NCBI RefSeq assembly: GCF_003439925.1
Contig: NZ_QQRR01000001.1
Location: 1,302,001 to 1,366,000, forward strand
Direction of reading: 5' to 3'
DNA length: 64,000 bases
Origin: Haloprofundus halophilus
Lineage (GTDB): Archaea; Halobacteriota; Halobacteria; Halobacteriales; Haloferacaceae
The notes below the pieces were generated by a model. It had not been told where the DNA came from. It did not search any database and worked only from the letters and a program-made list of their open reading frames with translations. Positions 34,233 to 43,179 of the stretch are shown here, in pieces (position 1 is the first letter of the stretch; every line of letters starts with the position of its first letter). The position numbers and the translations under genes were made by a program.

Positions 34233-34306
34233 GGGCTCGTGGTCTAGCTGGTTATGACGCGGCCCTTACAAGGCCGAGGTCGGTGGTTCGAATCCGCCCG
34301 AGCCCA
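34233..34306 (+). tRNA. tRNA-Val (TAC)
   Basis: A 74-nt tRNA with acceptor stem gggctcg/cgagccc, anticodon stem cggcc/ggccg around cttacaa (anticodon TAC), and T-arm with ggttcgaatcc. There is no intron and CCA is not encoded. A stem-loop and two 3'-echo hairpins follow. Confidence 0.95.
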
Positions 34307-34523
34307 CTAAAACCCGTGAGCGACAGCGAACGGTGTTTTAGTGACTGAGGGCGGTCGAACCCGACGAGACCGAACGAAGTGAGGTCTCGGCACGGTTCGA
34401 ATCCGCCCGAGCCCATACAGATCCGCGAGCGTAGCGGGTGTGGTTTCTGCTGAGAAGGCGGTCGAACCCGACGACGAGCGAGATAAAGCCGAACGAAGTT
34501 CTCGCGGGTCGAATCCGCCCGAG
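34307..34523 (+). repeat. terminator-like stem-loop and two 3'-echo hairpins after tRNA-Val
   Basis: First, 34305-34342 folds as actaaaac/gttttagt. Then two units follow. The first (34350-34415) has left arm tcgaacc-gagacc and right arm ggtctc-ggttcga, and ends with 22 bases identical to the tRNA-Val 3' end (34285-34306). The second (34457-34523) starts with the same ggcggtcgaacccgacga and ends with tcgaatccgcccgag, a 15-base copy. The loops hold gaacgaagt-type sequence. Confidence 0.75.
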
Positions 34524-34754
34524 TTTCAGCGCCCCCTTTCGCTCACCCGAACGCCCGACTTCGACCCTCGAATTCGACAGAGTCCGAATAATATCAAATA
34601 TTCAAACTGTGTGTCGAGAGACGACATTCAGCCCCCTAATTTTCGTCGCACGTTCGGAATTAGTTCGTGCCAGTTCCTATGTAGTTTCTCTTCGTTACAG
34701 CAACAAATATATACAAGTAGGGTTTGCAGACAATCAGATACTGGTGAATATATA

Positions 34755-35306
34755 ATGCTCCGAACTGCGCTCACAGCGACCGGCGTCCTCGCGCTCGTCG
34801 TCGTCGCCGGCGTCGGCGGCGCGCTGGCACTCGGGTTCTCGCCCGCGGACTTGGTCGGTGACGTAACCGATAAGGTCGGCGGAGACGCACCGTCGGACGT
34901 GCAAAGCGACGGAGGAAGCGACGGTACGAGCGAGGCGGCGGACGGCGGCGACGAAGCGGTACAGGACGCGTACGACCAACCGCTCCGGTTTTCGGTCGGT
35001 GAAATCGAAGAGTGCGGAACGACCTGTCGGGACGTGACCGCGCAGGTGAAAAACACCGGCAACGAGTCCGTCGACGAGATCGACGTGACCGTCCGCATCT
35101 TCGCCGACGACGACGAAGTGTGGGACGGGAGCGTCGAAGTCGGGTCCGTCGACGCCGCGGAGACGCAGGAGCAGACGATTCGCGTCGAACTCGGCTACCT
35201 CGACGCGATGAAGATCAAACAGAACGACGGCTACATCACCGTCCGTACGACGGTGACGACGGACGAGGGCACGTTCGAGTTCGAAGAGCGTCGGAAAGTC
35301 GCGTGA
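34755..35306 (+). CDS. membrane-anchored or secreted FxLYD-like protein
   Basis: The 183-aa protein has one N-terminal hydrophobic segment (residues about 5-30, TGVLALVVVAGVGGALALG). A serine/glycine/aspartate-rich linker follows, and then a domain with ECGTTCRDVTAQVKNTGNES and VTVRIFADDDEVWDG that looks like a small immunoglobulin-like fold used in extracellular FxLYD proteins. The two cysteines (ECGTTC) may form a disulfide. The domain faces outward. The start codon is preceded by tatata at 34748, so the promoter is likely just upstream. The function is not known. Confidence 0.72.
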   Translation: MLRTALTATGVLALVVVAGVGGALALGFSPADLVGDVTDKVGGDAPSDVQSDGGSDGTSEAADGGDEAVQDAYDQPLRFSVGEIEECGTTCRDVTAQVKNTGNESVDEIDVTVRIFADDDEVWDGSVEVGSVDAAETQEQTIRVELGYLDAMKIKQNDGYITVRTTVTTDEGTFEFEERRKVA

Positions 35307-35373
35307 GAACAGTCGGCACGCCGTCGGCGTGTTCCGAAATCCTTTTTGCTCCCATCCGCATCCGTCAGAGTGC

Positions 35374-35447
35374 GCCGCCTTAGCTCAGACTGGGAGAGCA
35401 CTCGACTGAAGATCGAGCTGTCCCCGGTTCAAATCCGGGAGGCGGCA
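35374..35447 (+). tRNA. tRNA-Phe (GAA)
   Basis: A 74-nt tRNA with acceptor stem gccgcct/aggcggc, anticodon stem ctcga/tcgag around ctgaaga (anticodon GAA), and T-arm with ggttcaaatcc. There is no intron or encoded CCA. Two 3'-echo hairpin units follow. Confidence 0.95.
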
Positions 35448-35524
35448 TCCTTCTGATTCCGACTTTCGAGCGAGGCGTCTCGTCGCCGAGCGACTCAGTC
35501 GGAATCTGTCGATGCTATCGACCG

Positions 35525-35729
35525 TGATTTGAACCCTGGAAGACACGCGCAACGAGCGAAGCGAGTGAGCATGTCTTCCTCCGGTTCAAATCCGGGAGGC
35601 GGCATGATTTTGCGACGAGCAACCTCGCGAGCCACAGGTATACATCTGGACGAATTTGAACGAGACCGAGGTTCTGCGAGTGAAGCGAGCAGGTTCTCGG
35701 CCGTAGTTAACAATCCGAGAGGCGGCATC
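35525..35729 (+). repeat. two 3'-echo hairpins after tRNA-Phe
   Basis: In the first unit the left arm gatttgaaccctggaagaca (35525-35544) pairs with tgtcttcc and ggttcaaatc of the right arm. The right arm runs on as an exact copy of the last 25 bases of the tRNA and following base (35581-35605). The loop has aacgagcgaagcgagtgagc. The second unit is more degenerate and ends in aatccgagaggcggcat (35712-35728). Confidence 0.78.
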
Positions 35730-36118
35730 TCGATTTTACGCGAGCCTCACCCGAGAAGCTGCTGCGCTCGACTAACTGGCTGAGAGACTCACGAGACAGT
35801 CGCCCACCGAGTAGCCGAGCGCCACGGCGGTCCGCTTCCGCTATAGCAACGACCGGAGTAGCCGAAGCGGGAAGGCGATAACCGCGGTGACGAAGTCACT
35901 CACCCCCGAAACAGCGGGCCAATAGCTCCGAGCGTTGCGAAACTGTGCGACGCCGAACCGTATCGCAGTTCGGGTCGCACGTGCCGGATCGGTGAGTCCC
36001 CGGAGGAACGTTCTCCTCCCCGCCGAAGGCCGTGTTTACGCGTGTCGAGATATCTATTCCCACGGGGTTCCGAGTAAGAAAGAGCTATAGTTTCGGTTCG
36101 AAATAGAACTAGCAACTA
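35730..36118. other. 389-bp gap before the MATE transporter
   Basis: No gene is supported here. The sequence just upstream of the transporter is AT-rich (gagctatagtttcggttcgaaatag read in parts) and probably contains the promoter. Confidence 0.4.
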
Positions 36119-37564
36119 GTGACCCGTCTTCCAAATCCGATTCGAGGAGTGATATTGCTCATCGGCCTCGGCCTCGCGCGACTCGGCCTCGTCGCGCCCG
36201 AGCGCGTCCGTCGAACCACTGACCTCTCGTGGCCGCGCATCGTCACCGGCGTCGCCCGCATGTCGAAGAACGCCGTCGACGTCGCGATGGTCGGTATCGC
36301 TATCGGCCCCGCCGCCATCGCCGGCGTCGGCCTCGCGAGCGCCTACTGGGGTATCGCGTTCGCGCTCGGCGGCGGGTTCGCCGCCGGGACCATCGCGCTC
36401 GTTTCGCAACGATACGGCGCGAACGCGTTCGAAGAACTCGGACAGGCGGTTCGTTCCAGTCTCCTCGTCGTCGTCGCCGCGACGGTCCCGGTGATGCTCG
36501 CGTTCGTCTTCTTTCCCGTCCAGCTCATCACCCTCATCAACGGCGACGCCAACGCAATCGCGTTCGGCGCGCTCTACCTCCAGATAGTCGGCTTCGCGGT
36601 CCCCTTCGCGGGCGTCAACCTCATCGGCAGTCGCATCTACATCGGCCTCGACGACGCGTGGACGCCGATGCTCGTCCGCGCCGGCGGCGCGATATCGAAC
36701 ATCGTCTTCAGCGCGCTGTTCATCTTCGGTCTCGACATGGGCGTCGCGGGCGCGGCGTTCGGTACCCTCCTGGCGAACGTGTTGGTCACCGTCGCGTTCA
36801 CCGTCGGCCTCGTCAACGGGCGCCTGCCAGGCGCGGGCGACCTCCCCGTCACCATCGACCTGAGGGGGGCGTACGTCGACTGGCCGACGATGCGGCAGAT
36901 AACCGAGATCGGCCTCCCGGTCGTCGGCCGGAGCATGGTGTGGACCGTCGCCAACTTCCCGATGCTCGCTATCGTCGGCATGTTCGGTGCGCCTGTGCTC
37001 GCCGCGTACGTCATCAGCCGTCGCATCTGGGGCATCATGAACACGCCCGGCTGGGGCTTCGGTCTCGCGTCGAGCAGCCTCGTCGGTCAGGAGCTGGGGT
37101 CGGGTAACGAACGGACCGCGGAGGCGTACGGTCGCGAAATCGTCCGCTTCTCCGTCGCCACCTACATCGTCGCCGCGGCGCTCGTCGCGGTGTTCGCCGA
37201 ACCGATCGTCCTCGCGTTCGTCGGCGGACGTGCTGACCCGTCCTTTTCGACCGCCGTGACGCTCGTTTACGTCTCCTGTTTCGCGGTCATCGCGCAGGGC
37301 GTCAGCGGGGCCTCGGCGGGGCCGCTCGACGCCAGCGGCGACACCACCTGGCCCTTCCTGAGCCAGGCACTCGGGATGTTCGCGTTCTCGATTCCGGTGG
37401 CGTACCTCGGTGCGACGACGTCGCTCGCCTACTGGGGGCTGTACCTCTCGTTCGTCGCGGAGACGACCGTGCCGGCAGCACTCAACTACTACCGCTTCTC
37501 CACCGGCAAGTGGAAGCTCGTCAGCCGTAAGTTCCGTCCGGGGTCGGCTGTCGCCGACGACTGA
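36119..37564 (+). CDS. MATE-family multidrug efflux transporter
   Basis: The 481-aa protein has about 12 membrane segments and the MATE pattern of two related halves. Near residue 55 there is the region SKNAVDVAMVGIAIGPAAIA, and in the second half IGLPVVGRSMVWTVANFPML. It should export drugs or other organic cations with sodium or proton exchange. The start at 36119 is a GTG; the ORF has no ATG nearby upstream, and a leaderless transcript is likely because TATA-like sequence lies about 30 bp before. It runs in one direction with a NUDIX gene 27 bp downstream. Confidence 0.86.
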   Translation: MTRLPNPIRGVILLIGLGLARLGLVAPERVRRTTDLSWPRIVTGVARMSKNAVDVAMVGIAIGPAAIAGVGLASAYWGIAFALGGGFAAGTIALVSQRYGANAFEELGQAVRSSLLVVVAATVPVMLAFVFFPVQLITLINGDANAIAFGALYLQIVGFAVPFAGVNLIGSRIYIGLDDAWTPMLVRAGGAISNIVFSALFIFGLDMGVAGAAFGTLLANVLVTVAFTVGLVNGRLPGAGDLPVTIDLRGAYVDWPTMRQITEIGLPVVGRSMVWTVANFPMLAIVGMFGAPVLAAYVISRRIWGIMNTPGWGFGLASSSLVGQELGSGNERTAEAYGREIVRFSVATYIVAAALVAVFAEPIVLAFVGGRADPSFSTAVTLVYVSCFAVIAQGVSGASAGPLDASGDTTWPFLSQALGMFAFSIPVAYLGATTSLAYWGLYLSFVAETTVPAALNYYRFSTGKWKLVSRKFRPGSAVADD

Positions 37565-37590
37565 GAACCGACGACTGACGACTGACACCC

Positions 37591-38094
37591 ATGACCGACC
37601 GACTCGCACCCGACGCACCTCGCGAGCAGCAGACGATACGACTCCCCGAAGCGCGACTGGCGTCGTTCCGGGAGTGGGCCGAGGACGGAACCGCACTCGC
37701 CGCGGCGGCGCGGGTGTGCGATTCGGAGGGTCGCATCGCGCTCGTGCGAAACCAGTGGTCCCGGGGATGGATTCTCCCCGGTGGCGCGGTCGAACCCGGC
37801 GAGCGTGCGGCCGAGGCCGCTCGTCGCGAAGTGCGCGAGGAGACGGGACTCGACGCGACAATCGGGGAGGTGCTCGTCGTCGTCGAACAGACGTACGTCC
37901 CCGAAACTGGAGACGGAACGGCCGGCGAGACGGCGTTCTCGGCGCAGTACGTCGTCTACGCGGGCCGCGCGGACGGTGAGATACCGAGCGCGGAGCGGTT
38001 GGGCCTGACCGCCGACGAGATTACGGCGGCGCGGTGGTTCGAGACGCTTCCGCGGCGACTCCACGACGGAGACCTGCTCGAACCGTACCTGTAG
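37591..38094 (+). CDS. NUDIX hydrolase
   Basis: The 167-aa enzyme has the full Nudix box in GGAVEPGERAAEAARREVRE followed by ETGL (about residues 65-88), with REVREE as the metal-binding part. It cleaves a nucleoside diphosphate linked to another group; the substrate cannot be predicted. The start codon at 37591 lies 27 bp after the MATE stop codon, so the two may be co-transcribed. Length is normal for the family. Confidence 0.88.
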   Translation: MTDRLAPDAPREQQTIRLPEARLASFREWAEDGTALAAAARVCDSEGRIALVRNQWSRGWILPGGAVEPGERAAEAARREVREETGLDATIGEVLVVVEQTYVPETGDGTAGETAFSAQYVVYAGRADGEIPSAERLGLTADEITAARWFETLPRRLHDGDLLEPYL

Positions 38095-38236
38095 CGACTC
38101 GGGAGGCCGCGTGAGGGGATGCGACGTTCCCTACGCGAGTTCGTCGCCGAGAGCGCGTCTCGAAGCGGTTGTCGGATTCGACAAACAGTACGGACTCGGA
38201 AGCGTTATGAGTGCTGACGGACTTCTCTCAAAAGCA

Positions 38237-38431
38237 ATGGCAAAAGGTACGGTCGACTTTTTCAACGACACCGGCGGTTACGGATTCATCGAAACTGAAG
38301 ACGCAGACGACGACGTGTTCTTCCACATGGAAGACGTCGGCGGCCCGGACCTCGAAGAGGGTCAGGAAGTGGAGTTCGACATCGAGCAGGCCCCGAAGGG
38401 CCCGCGCGCGACGAACGTCACCCGACTGTAA
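38237..38431 (+). CDS. cspA: cold-shock domain protein
   Basis: The 64-aa protein is a single cold-shock OB fold with the RNP motifs KGTVDFFNDTGGYGFI (residues 3-18) and DDVFFHMED (residues 25-33). These bind single-stranded RNA or DNA. It is acidic, as in haloarchaea. It probably acts as an RNA chaperone. The start at 38237 is the usual family start (MAKGTV). It stands alone. Confidence 0.93.
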   Translation: MAKGTVDFFNDTGGYGFIETEDADDDVFFHMEDVGGPDLEEGQEVEFDIEQAPKGPRATNVTRL

Positions 38432-38668
38432 GCGTCGTTCTTTTCAGAACGCCGATCACACACGAACACGGTTCTATTTGAACTCCTCCGGCGAGCGATA
38501 GCTTTCCCCGAACGTTCGACCCGCGCTCACTCGGGACCGCGGTGAAGACGGCTAGAATCTCCTCGGCGCTCGTGATACGGTGCTCGGCGAACCGGCCGTC
38601 GCCGAGTGGACCGACGAACGGACGCGATTGGCTTTTGTCGCCGCCGCCCGAACGTTCGCGGACGACGG

Positions 38669-39490
38669 ATGACGGACGACGAGCGGGTCGGCGAGAGCGG
38701 CGAGAGCGGCGAGAGCCACGACCACGCCGAGGCGAACCGCAGAGCGCACGCGGTGACGCTCCACCGGCCGACCCACCGCGAAGTGCTCTGGCAGGTCGAG
38801 GAGGCGTTCGAGCGCGGCGACATGGTGACCCTGTTCGGCCGCTGTACGGTCGAGTACGACGGCCGCGCCGCGAGCACGCTCGGCCTCGGCAACCGGCTCG
38901 TGATTCTCAAACCCGACGGCGCGGCGCTCGTCCACACCGACGAGAAGCGGACGCCGGTGAACTGGCAGCCGCCGGGCTGTGAACACCACGCGGCGGTTCG
39001 AGACGGGCAGTTCCGGATTCGGAGCGAGCGCACGACGCCCGCAGAGACGCTCGACGTACGCTTCGAGCAGGTCCACCAGTTCTCGTCGCTGTCGGTGACC
39101 GGCGGCCGCGACCTCGACTTGCAGGGGAGCGAGGAGGACCTCCGCCAGCACATCCTCGAGGACCCGGACCTCGTCGAACCGGGCTTTCTCCCGCTTTCGA
39201 CCGAGCGGCAGACGAGCGCCGGTCCGGTCGACATCTACGGCGAGGACGACGACGGCCGCGCCGTCGCCGTGGAGTTGAAGCGGCGGCGGGTCGGCCCCTC
39301 GGCGGCCGGCCAACTCCAGCGCTACGTCGCCGCGTTGCGCGAGGAGTTCGGAGACGGCGCGGCGGTCCGCGGCGTTCTGGTCGCCCCCTCGGTCACCGAC
39401 CGGGCGGCGACGCTGTTAGCGGAGCGCGGCCTCGACTTCGTGGCGCTCGACCCGACGACGGGTCGGCCGCCGGAGGGGAGCGAGGACTGA
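38669..39490 (+). CDS. nucS: endonuclease NucS
   Basis: The 273-aa protein fits the NucS/EndoMS family, which cuts DNA with mismatched bases and acts with the sliding clamp. The N-terminal half has the DNA-binding strands (FGRCTVEYDGRAAS, LVILKPDGAALVHTD). The C-terminal nuclease domain has GPVDIYGEDDDGRAVAVELKRR, where D and E-x-K are the catalytic residues. It starts with a hydrophilic extension rich in SGES. In archaea without MutS-based repair this is the main mismatch enzyme. It is probably single in this operon. Confidence 0.92.
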   Translation: MTDDERVGESGESGESHDHAEANRRAHAVTLHRPTHREVLWQVEEAFERGDMVTLFGRCTVEYDGRAASTLGLGNRLVILKPDGAALVHTDEKRTPVNWQPPGCEHHAAVRDGQFRIRSERTTPAETLDVRFEQVHQFSSLSVTGGRDLDLQGSEEDLRQHILEDPDLVEPGFLPLSTERQTSAGPVDIYGEDDDGRAVAVELKRRRVGPSAAGQLQRYVAALREEFGDGAAVRGVLVAPSVTDRAATLLAERGLDFVALDPTTGRPPEGSED

Positions 39491-39665
39491 AAATCGGGGA
39501 TTGTCGGCCGCAGTCGTCCGCGTACGGTGACGACCGCACTGCCGCCGCGACCGGGAGGTGCGAGCGGACCGGAAGGGCCGGAGCCGTGTCAACGAGTCGC
39601 AGAACGCGTAGAGGACGCATCGAAGGCTTTATTCACGGCGTTGGCCTTGTTCAGCCCAAGTAACT

Positions 39666-40196
39666 ATGGCAGACAAACCGGCCTCAATGTACCGGGAGAT
39701 CTCCAAAAAGCCGTACACGCGGCGTGAGTACATCACGGGGATTCCTGGCTCGAAGATCGCACAGCACAACATGGGTAACCTGCAGACGGGTCCGGAGGAC
39801 TACCCGGTCCAGATCAGCCTCCGCGTCGAAGAGGAGTGCCAGATTCGACACGGCTCGCTCGAATCGGCGCGTCTGTCGGCGAACCGCCTGCTCCTGAAGC
39901 ACGTCGGCCAGCCGAACTACAAGATGGTGCTCCGCAAGTTCCCCCACCACGTCCTGCGCGAGAACAAGCAGGCGACCGGTGCGGGTGCGGACCGCGTCTC
40001 CGACGGGATGCGCCAGGCGTTCGGGAAGCCGGTCGGCACGGCCGCGCGCGTCCAGCGCAACGACGCCGTGTTCACCGCCTACTGCAACCCCGAAGACGCC
40101 GAGACGGTGAAAGACGCCTTCCGCCGCGCGTACAACAAGATGTCGCCGCCGTGCCGCATCGTCGTCGAGAAGGGCGAGGAACTGCTCGTCGCCTAG
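39666..40196 (+). CDS. rpl10e: ribosomal protein L10e (L16)
   Basis: The 176-aa protein of the large ribosomal subunit starts [20 protein letters not shown] and has [17 protein letters not shown] and the conserved [18 protein letters not shown]. Length is normal for archaeal L10e. It binds near the peptidyl-transferase centre and helps place tRNA. The last 29 bp of the gene are repeated after the stop codon as described separately. The gene is followed by a RimK-like ligase gene 131 bp downstream. Confidence 0.95.
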   Translation: MADKPASMYREISKKPYTRREYITGIPGSKIAQHNMGNLQTGPEDYPVQISLRVEEECQIRHGSLESARLSANRLLLKHVGQPNYKMVLRKFPHHVLRENKQATGAGADRVSDGMRQAFGKPVGTAARVQRNDAVFTAYCNPEDAETVKDAFRRAYNKMSPPCRIVVEKGEELLVA

Positions 40197-40254
40197 TGAG
40201 AGAGCGATTCCTCGCGCGTCTCGCAGAGAAGGGCGAGGAACTGCTCGTCGCCTA
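40167..40254 (+). repeat. 3'-echo: duplicated end of rpl10e
   Basis: The last 29 bp of rpl10e up to the first bases of its stop codon (40167-40195) are repeated exactly at 40226-40254. Between them, gattcctcgcgcgtctc (40206-40222) is an imperfect inverted copy of the beginning of the second unit, so the layout is gene end, inverted copy, direct copy, as after the tRNAs. Confidence 0.85.
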
Positions 40255-40327
40255 ATCGACGAAACCACCAACGACCGCCGAACGGCGGACACACACGCTT
40301 TTCCCTCCTCCACCGAACTCGTAGCGT

Positions 40328-41188
40328 ATGCTCCGACTCGCGGTGACGACCGACGCCGAGACGTTCGAGCGGATGCGCGACCCGCTGGCCTCGCGCGGCG
40401 TCGACGTTCGACACCTCCGCGCGAACGGGCGAACGATTCGACTCACCTCGTCGCCTCCGGAGACGTTCGACGTGGGGTTCGTCTACCCGACGCGACTGAT
40501 GGAGGGCGGAGCGCTCGACGCCCTCCACGGGGTTCCGTGGGTGAACGACCGCGAAGCCGTGCTCACCTCGCGGAACAAGGCGGGCGTCGTCGCCGCGCTC
40601 TCGCGGGCCGGCCTCCCGGTTCCGCAGACGACGATGGTGTCGAACCCCGTCGACGACGACGAACTCCTCGCCGCCGCCGCCGAGTTCGACGGCCCCGTCG
40701 TCGTCAAGCCGAACTCGACGACCCGCGGCGCGGGAATCGTCCGCGTCGACGACCCCGACTCGCTGTCGGGTGTAGCGGACTATCTCCGGCTCGTCCACGA
40801 CTACAACGCGACCGGCGACAAGTCGTATCTCCTGCAGGAGTTTCTGCCCGGCGCGCGAGACTACCGGGCGATGGTCGTCGACGGTCAGTGCGTCGGCGGC
40901 GTCGAACGTCGGTTACCGACGGAGGCGCGGGAGGCGGGGCGGTGGAAGCACAACGTCCACCGCGGCGCGGAAGCGACGGGCGTCGAACTGGCCGAGAGAC
41001 ACCGACGCCTCGCCGAAGACGTCGCCGAGGCGCTGGAGGTTCCGTACCTCGGCGTCGACCTCCTCGAAACCGAAAATCGGCTCGTCGTCGGCGAGACGAA
41101 CGCACGGCCGACCATCGACGACGACGCGAAGTACGACGCCGGCTTTTACGACCGGTTGGCGGCGCTGGTGAAGCGGCAGGTCGAGTAG
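40328..41188 (+). CDS. RimK-like ATP-grasp ligase
   Basis: The 286-aa protein has the ATP-grasp features PVVVKPNSTTRGAGI (residues about 118-132), YLLQEFLPGARDYRAMVVD, and the metal-binding end VGETNARPTIDD. It fits the RimK group, which joins glutamate or other amino acids to proteins or small molecules, including the tail modifications of cofactor F420 and LysX-type reactions. The substrate is not known. It is close to rpl10e, and modification of a ribosomal protein is possible but unproved. The start at 40328 is good. Confidence 0.85.
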   Translation: MLRLAVTTDAETFERMRDPLASRGVDVRHLRANGRTIRLTSSPPETFDVGFVYPTRLMEGGALDALHGVPWVNDREAVLTSRNKAGVVAALSRAGLPVPQTTMVSNPVDDDELLAAAAEFDGPVVVKPNSTTRGAGIVRVDDPDSLSGVADYLRLVHDYNATGDKSYLLQEFLPGARDYRAMVVDGQCVGGVERRLPTEAREAGRWKHNVHRGAEATGVELAERHRRLAEDVAEALEVPYLGVDLLETENRLVVGETNARPTIDDDAKYDAGFYDRLAALVKRQVE

Positions 41189-41273
41189 CCAGAACCCCGA
41201 GTCGTCGCTCACTGTCGCTCTCGGTGTGCGGTACGAAACGTTGGAGGGAGTGACGACGGTGTCGGCGGCAGCG

Positions 41274-41645
41274 CTACTCGACGTCGATTTCGGCGGAGTC
41301 CTCGATGCGATCGAGCGTCACCTGGAGGACGCCGTTTTTGAACGTCGCGCTCGCGGAGTGTTCGTCGACGCGCGCGGGCAGTTGGATGCGCTCGTCGTAC
41401 TCGCGGCGGTCGCTGGCGGCGCTGATAGTGAGCCGTTCGCCGTCGCACTTCAGGTCGATGTCGTCCTTGTCGACGCCGGGGAGGTCGGCGACGACGCGAA
41501 TCTGGTCACCTTCGTCGACGACGTCGACGTGCGTCTCGCTCGCAAAGCCCGTGCGGTCGTCGAAGCCGCCGGTCATCTCGTTCATCATGCGTTCGATCTC
41601 GCCGAAAATGTCGCCGAAGGGGTCGTCACGGTCGTCTCGCTTCAT
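41274..41645 (-). CDS. hsp20: Hsp20 small heat-shock protein
   Basis: The 123-aa protein has an alpha-crystallin domain (about residues 35-123) with VVADLPGVDKDDIDLKCDGE and the strand TFKNGVLQVTLDR, which holds the conserved GVL motif. It should prevent protein aggregation under stress. The start at 41645 (MKRDDRDDPFGDIFGEIERM) fits haloarchaeal members. It is divergent from gapI, with a promoter region between them. Confidence 0.93.
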   Translation of the reverse strand: MKRDDRDDPFGDIFGEIERMMNEMTGGFDDRTGFASETHVDVVDEGDQIRVVADLPGVDKDDIDLKCDGERLTISAASDRREYDERIQLPARVDEHSASATFKNGVLQVTLDRIEDSAEIDVE

Positions 41646-41759
41646 GCGGCACGCTAAGTCGTATGTGCTCAAAAGCCTTCTGTCGGTGTCGGGGACGGCG
41701 TATCCGTCGCGGATGATACGCCGAAAAGAGACGTTCCAAAACCCATATAGGAGGTGGGA

Positions 41760-41767
41760 TTTAAATA
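41760..41767 (+). promoter_or_regulatory. TATA box of gapI
   Basis: The sequence tttaaata lies 23-30 bp upstream of the ATG at 41790, the right spacing for a leaderless transcript. The upstream aggaggtgg could be part of the BRE region. Confidence 0.55.
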
Positions 41768-41789
41768 CTACACAGGCACTAACTCAGTT

Positions 41790-42839
41790 ATGAGTGAAAA
41801 ATCGTACCTTGGCGCCGGGGAAGAGGTCGACGAGTCGGAAGTCGTGCGCATCGCGCTTAACGGCTTCGGGCGCATCGGGCGGAACGTGTTCCGCGCGGTC
41901 ATGGACGACCCGCGCATCGAACTGGTCGCCATCAACGACGTGATGGACGGCGAGGACATGCGGTATCTCGGCAAGTACGACACCGTCATGGGGCGCCTCG
42001 ACGGCGTGACGCTGGAGGACGACCAGTTGAGCATCGGCGGCACATCGGCGCAGGTACTCAACGTCCAGAGCCCCGCCGAACTGCCGTGGGACGACCTCGA
42101 CGTCGACGTCGCCTTCGAGTGTACGGGTATCTTCCGCACGTACGACGACGCCCACGACCACGTCGAAGCGGGCGCGGACAAGGTCGTCATCTCCGCGCCG
42201 CCGAAAGGTGACAAACCCGTGAAACAACTTGTCTACGGCGTCAACCACGACGAGTACGACGGCGAGGACGTCGTCTCGAACGCCTCCTGTACCACCAACA
42301 GCATCACGCCGGTGGCGAAGGTGCTCAACGAGGAGTTCGGCATCAACTCCGGACTGATGACGACGGTCCACGCCTACACCGGGTCGCAGAGCCTCATCGA
42401 CGCGCCGAAGGGCAAGACGCGCCGCGGGCGCGCCGCCGCAGAGAACATCATCCCGACGACGACGGGCGCCGCGAAGGCGACGACCGAGATTCTGCCCGAA
42501 CTCGACGGTAAACTCGACGGGATGGCGATTCGCGTACCGGTGCCGAACGGCTCCATCACCGAACTCGTCGTCGACCTGCAGGGCGACCCCAGCGCAGAGG
42601 AGATAAACGAGGCGTTCCGGAACGCCGCCGACAACGAACTCGCGGGCGTGCTCGGCTACACCGACGACGAGGTCGTCTCCTCGGACATCCTCCAGCTGCC
42701 GTTCTCCTCGACGGTCGACCTGAACTCGACGAACGTGCTCGAAAACGGCGGCCTCGCCAAGATTCTGACGTGGTACGACAACGAGTACGGCTTCTCCTGC
42801 CGGATGCTCGACGTCGCGCGCCACATCACCGAGGAGTAA
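41790..42839 (+). CDS. gapI: glyceraldehyde-3-phosphate dehydrogenase, type I (catabolic)
   Basis: The 349-aa enzyme oxidises glyceraldehyde 3-phosphate with NAD. It has the NAD-binding motif NGFGRIGRN (about residues 24-32) and the catalytic cysteine in SNASCTTNSITPVAK. The C-terminal WYDNEYGFSCRM is also typical. This is the bacterial-type enzyme; Haloferax uses it for sugar breakdown and a type II enzyme for gluconeogenesis, both present here. The start at 41790 (MSEKSYLGAGEEV) gives an extended N-terminus. It lies about 770 bp before pgk. Confidence 0.95.
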   Translation: MSEKSYLGAGEEVDESEVVRIALNGFGRIGRNVFRAVMDDPRIELVAINDVMDGEDMRYLGKYDTVMGRLDGVTLEDDQLSIGGTSAQVLNVQSPAELPWDDLDVDVAFECTGIFRTYDDAHDHVEAGADKVVISAPPKGDKPVKQLVYGVNHDEYDGEDVVSNASCTTNSITPVAKVLNEEFGINSGLMTTVHAYTGSQSLIDAPKGKTRRGRAAAENIIPTTTGAAKATTEILPELDGKLDGMAIRVPVPNGSITELVVDLQGDPSAEEINEAFRNAADNELAGVLGYTDDEVVSSDILQLPFSSTVDLNSTNVLENGGLAKILTWYDNEYGFSCRMLDVARHITEE

Positions 42840-43029
42840 CGCGGCACTCACGGTTGAGTTATCGATTTTTCGCACGATTGCGCCCGAGAGTAGCGACAGA
42901 AGTGCGATGGCGTGCGTCGGAGGGCGACTCCGTTCGCCCGAGACCGCGCGAGGGAGTCGGGCGCGTTCATGCGCCCGACGAGGCTGGGGAGGGCCGAGGC
43001 TGCGGTCGGGTGGGATAGAACGAGGGCTT
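42840..43029. other. gap after gapI
   Basis: No gene is seen. The following part, 43030-43179, may be a remnant coding sequence described next. Confidence 0.4.
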
Positions 43030-43179
43030 TCAACTTCTCGGTGTTGAGGACCCAATCTCGACTTCGGAAGGAAACACCTCTCTGATCTTCTCGAAAACCT
43101 CCATCGCAGACATATTTCGGACGTTGAACTGAACGGAGGGTGCGAGTCGGTCGAGATTCAACCGCTTCGCAAGACAGTA
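43030..43179 (-). pseudogene. in-frame coding-like extension past a TGA
   Basis: Directly after the TGA (43182-43180) of the membrane protein gene, the same frame stays open for 49 codons to a TGA at 43030. The translation (LAKRLNLDRLAPSVQFNV, then MSAMEVFEKIREVFPSE) looks like a real protein. It may be the lost C-terminus of that gene or the end of another gene. I do not recognise it. Confidence 0.4.

Noticed and set aside
35900-36115. Short minus-strand frame before the MATE gene
   Set aside because: It overlaps promoter-like sequence, has poor composition for a haloarchaeal protein and no start signal.
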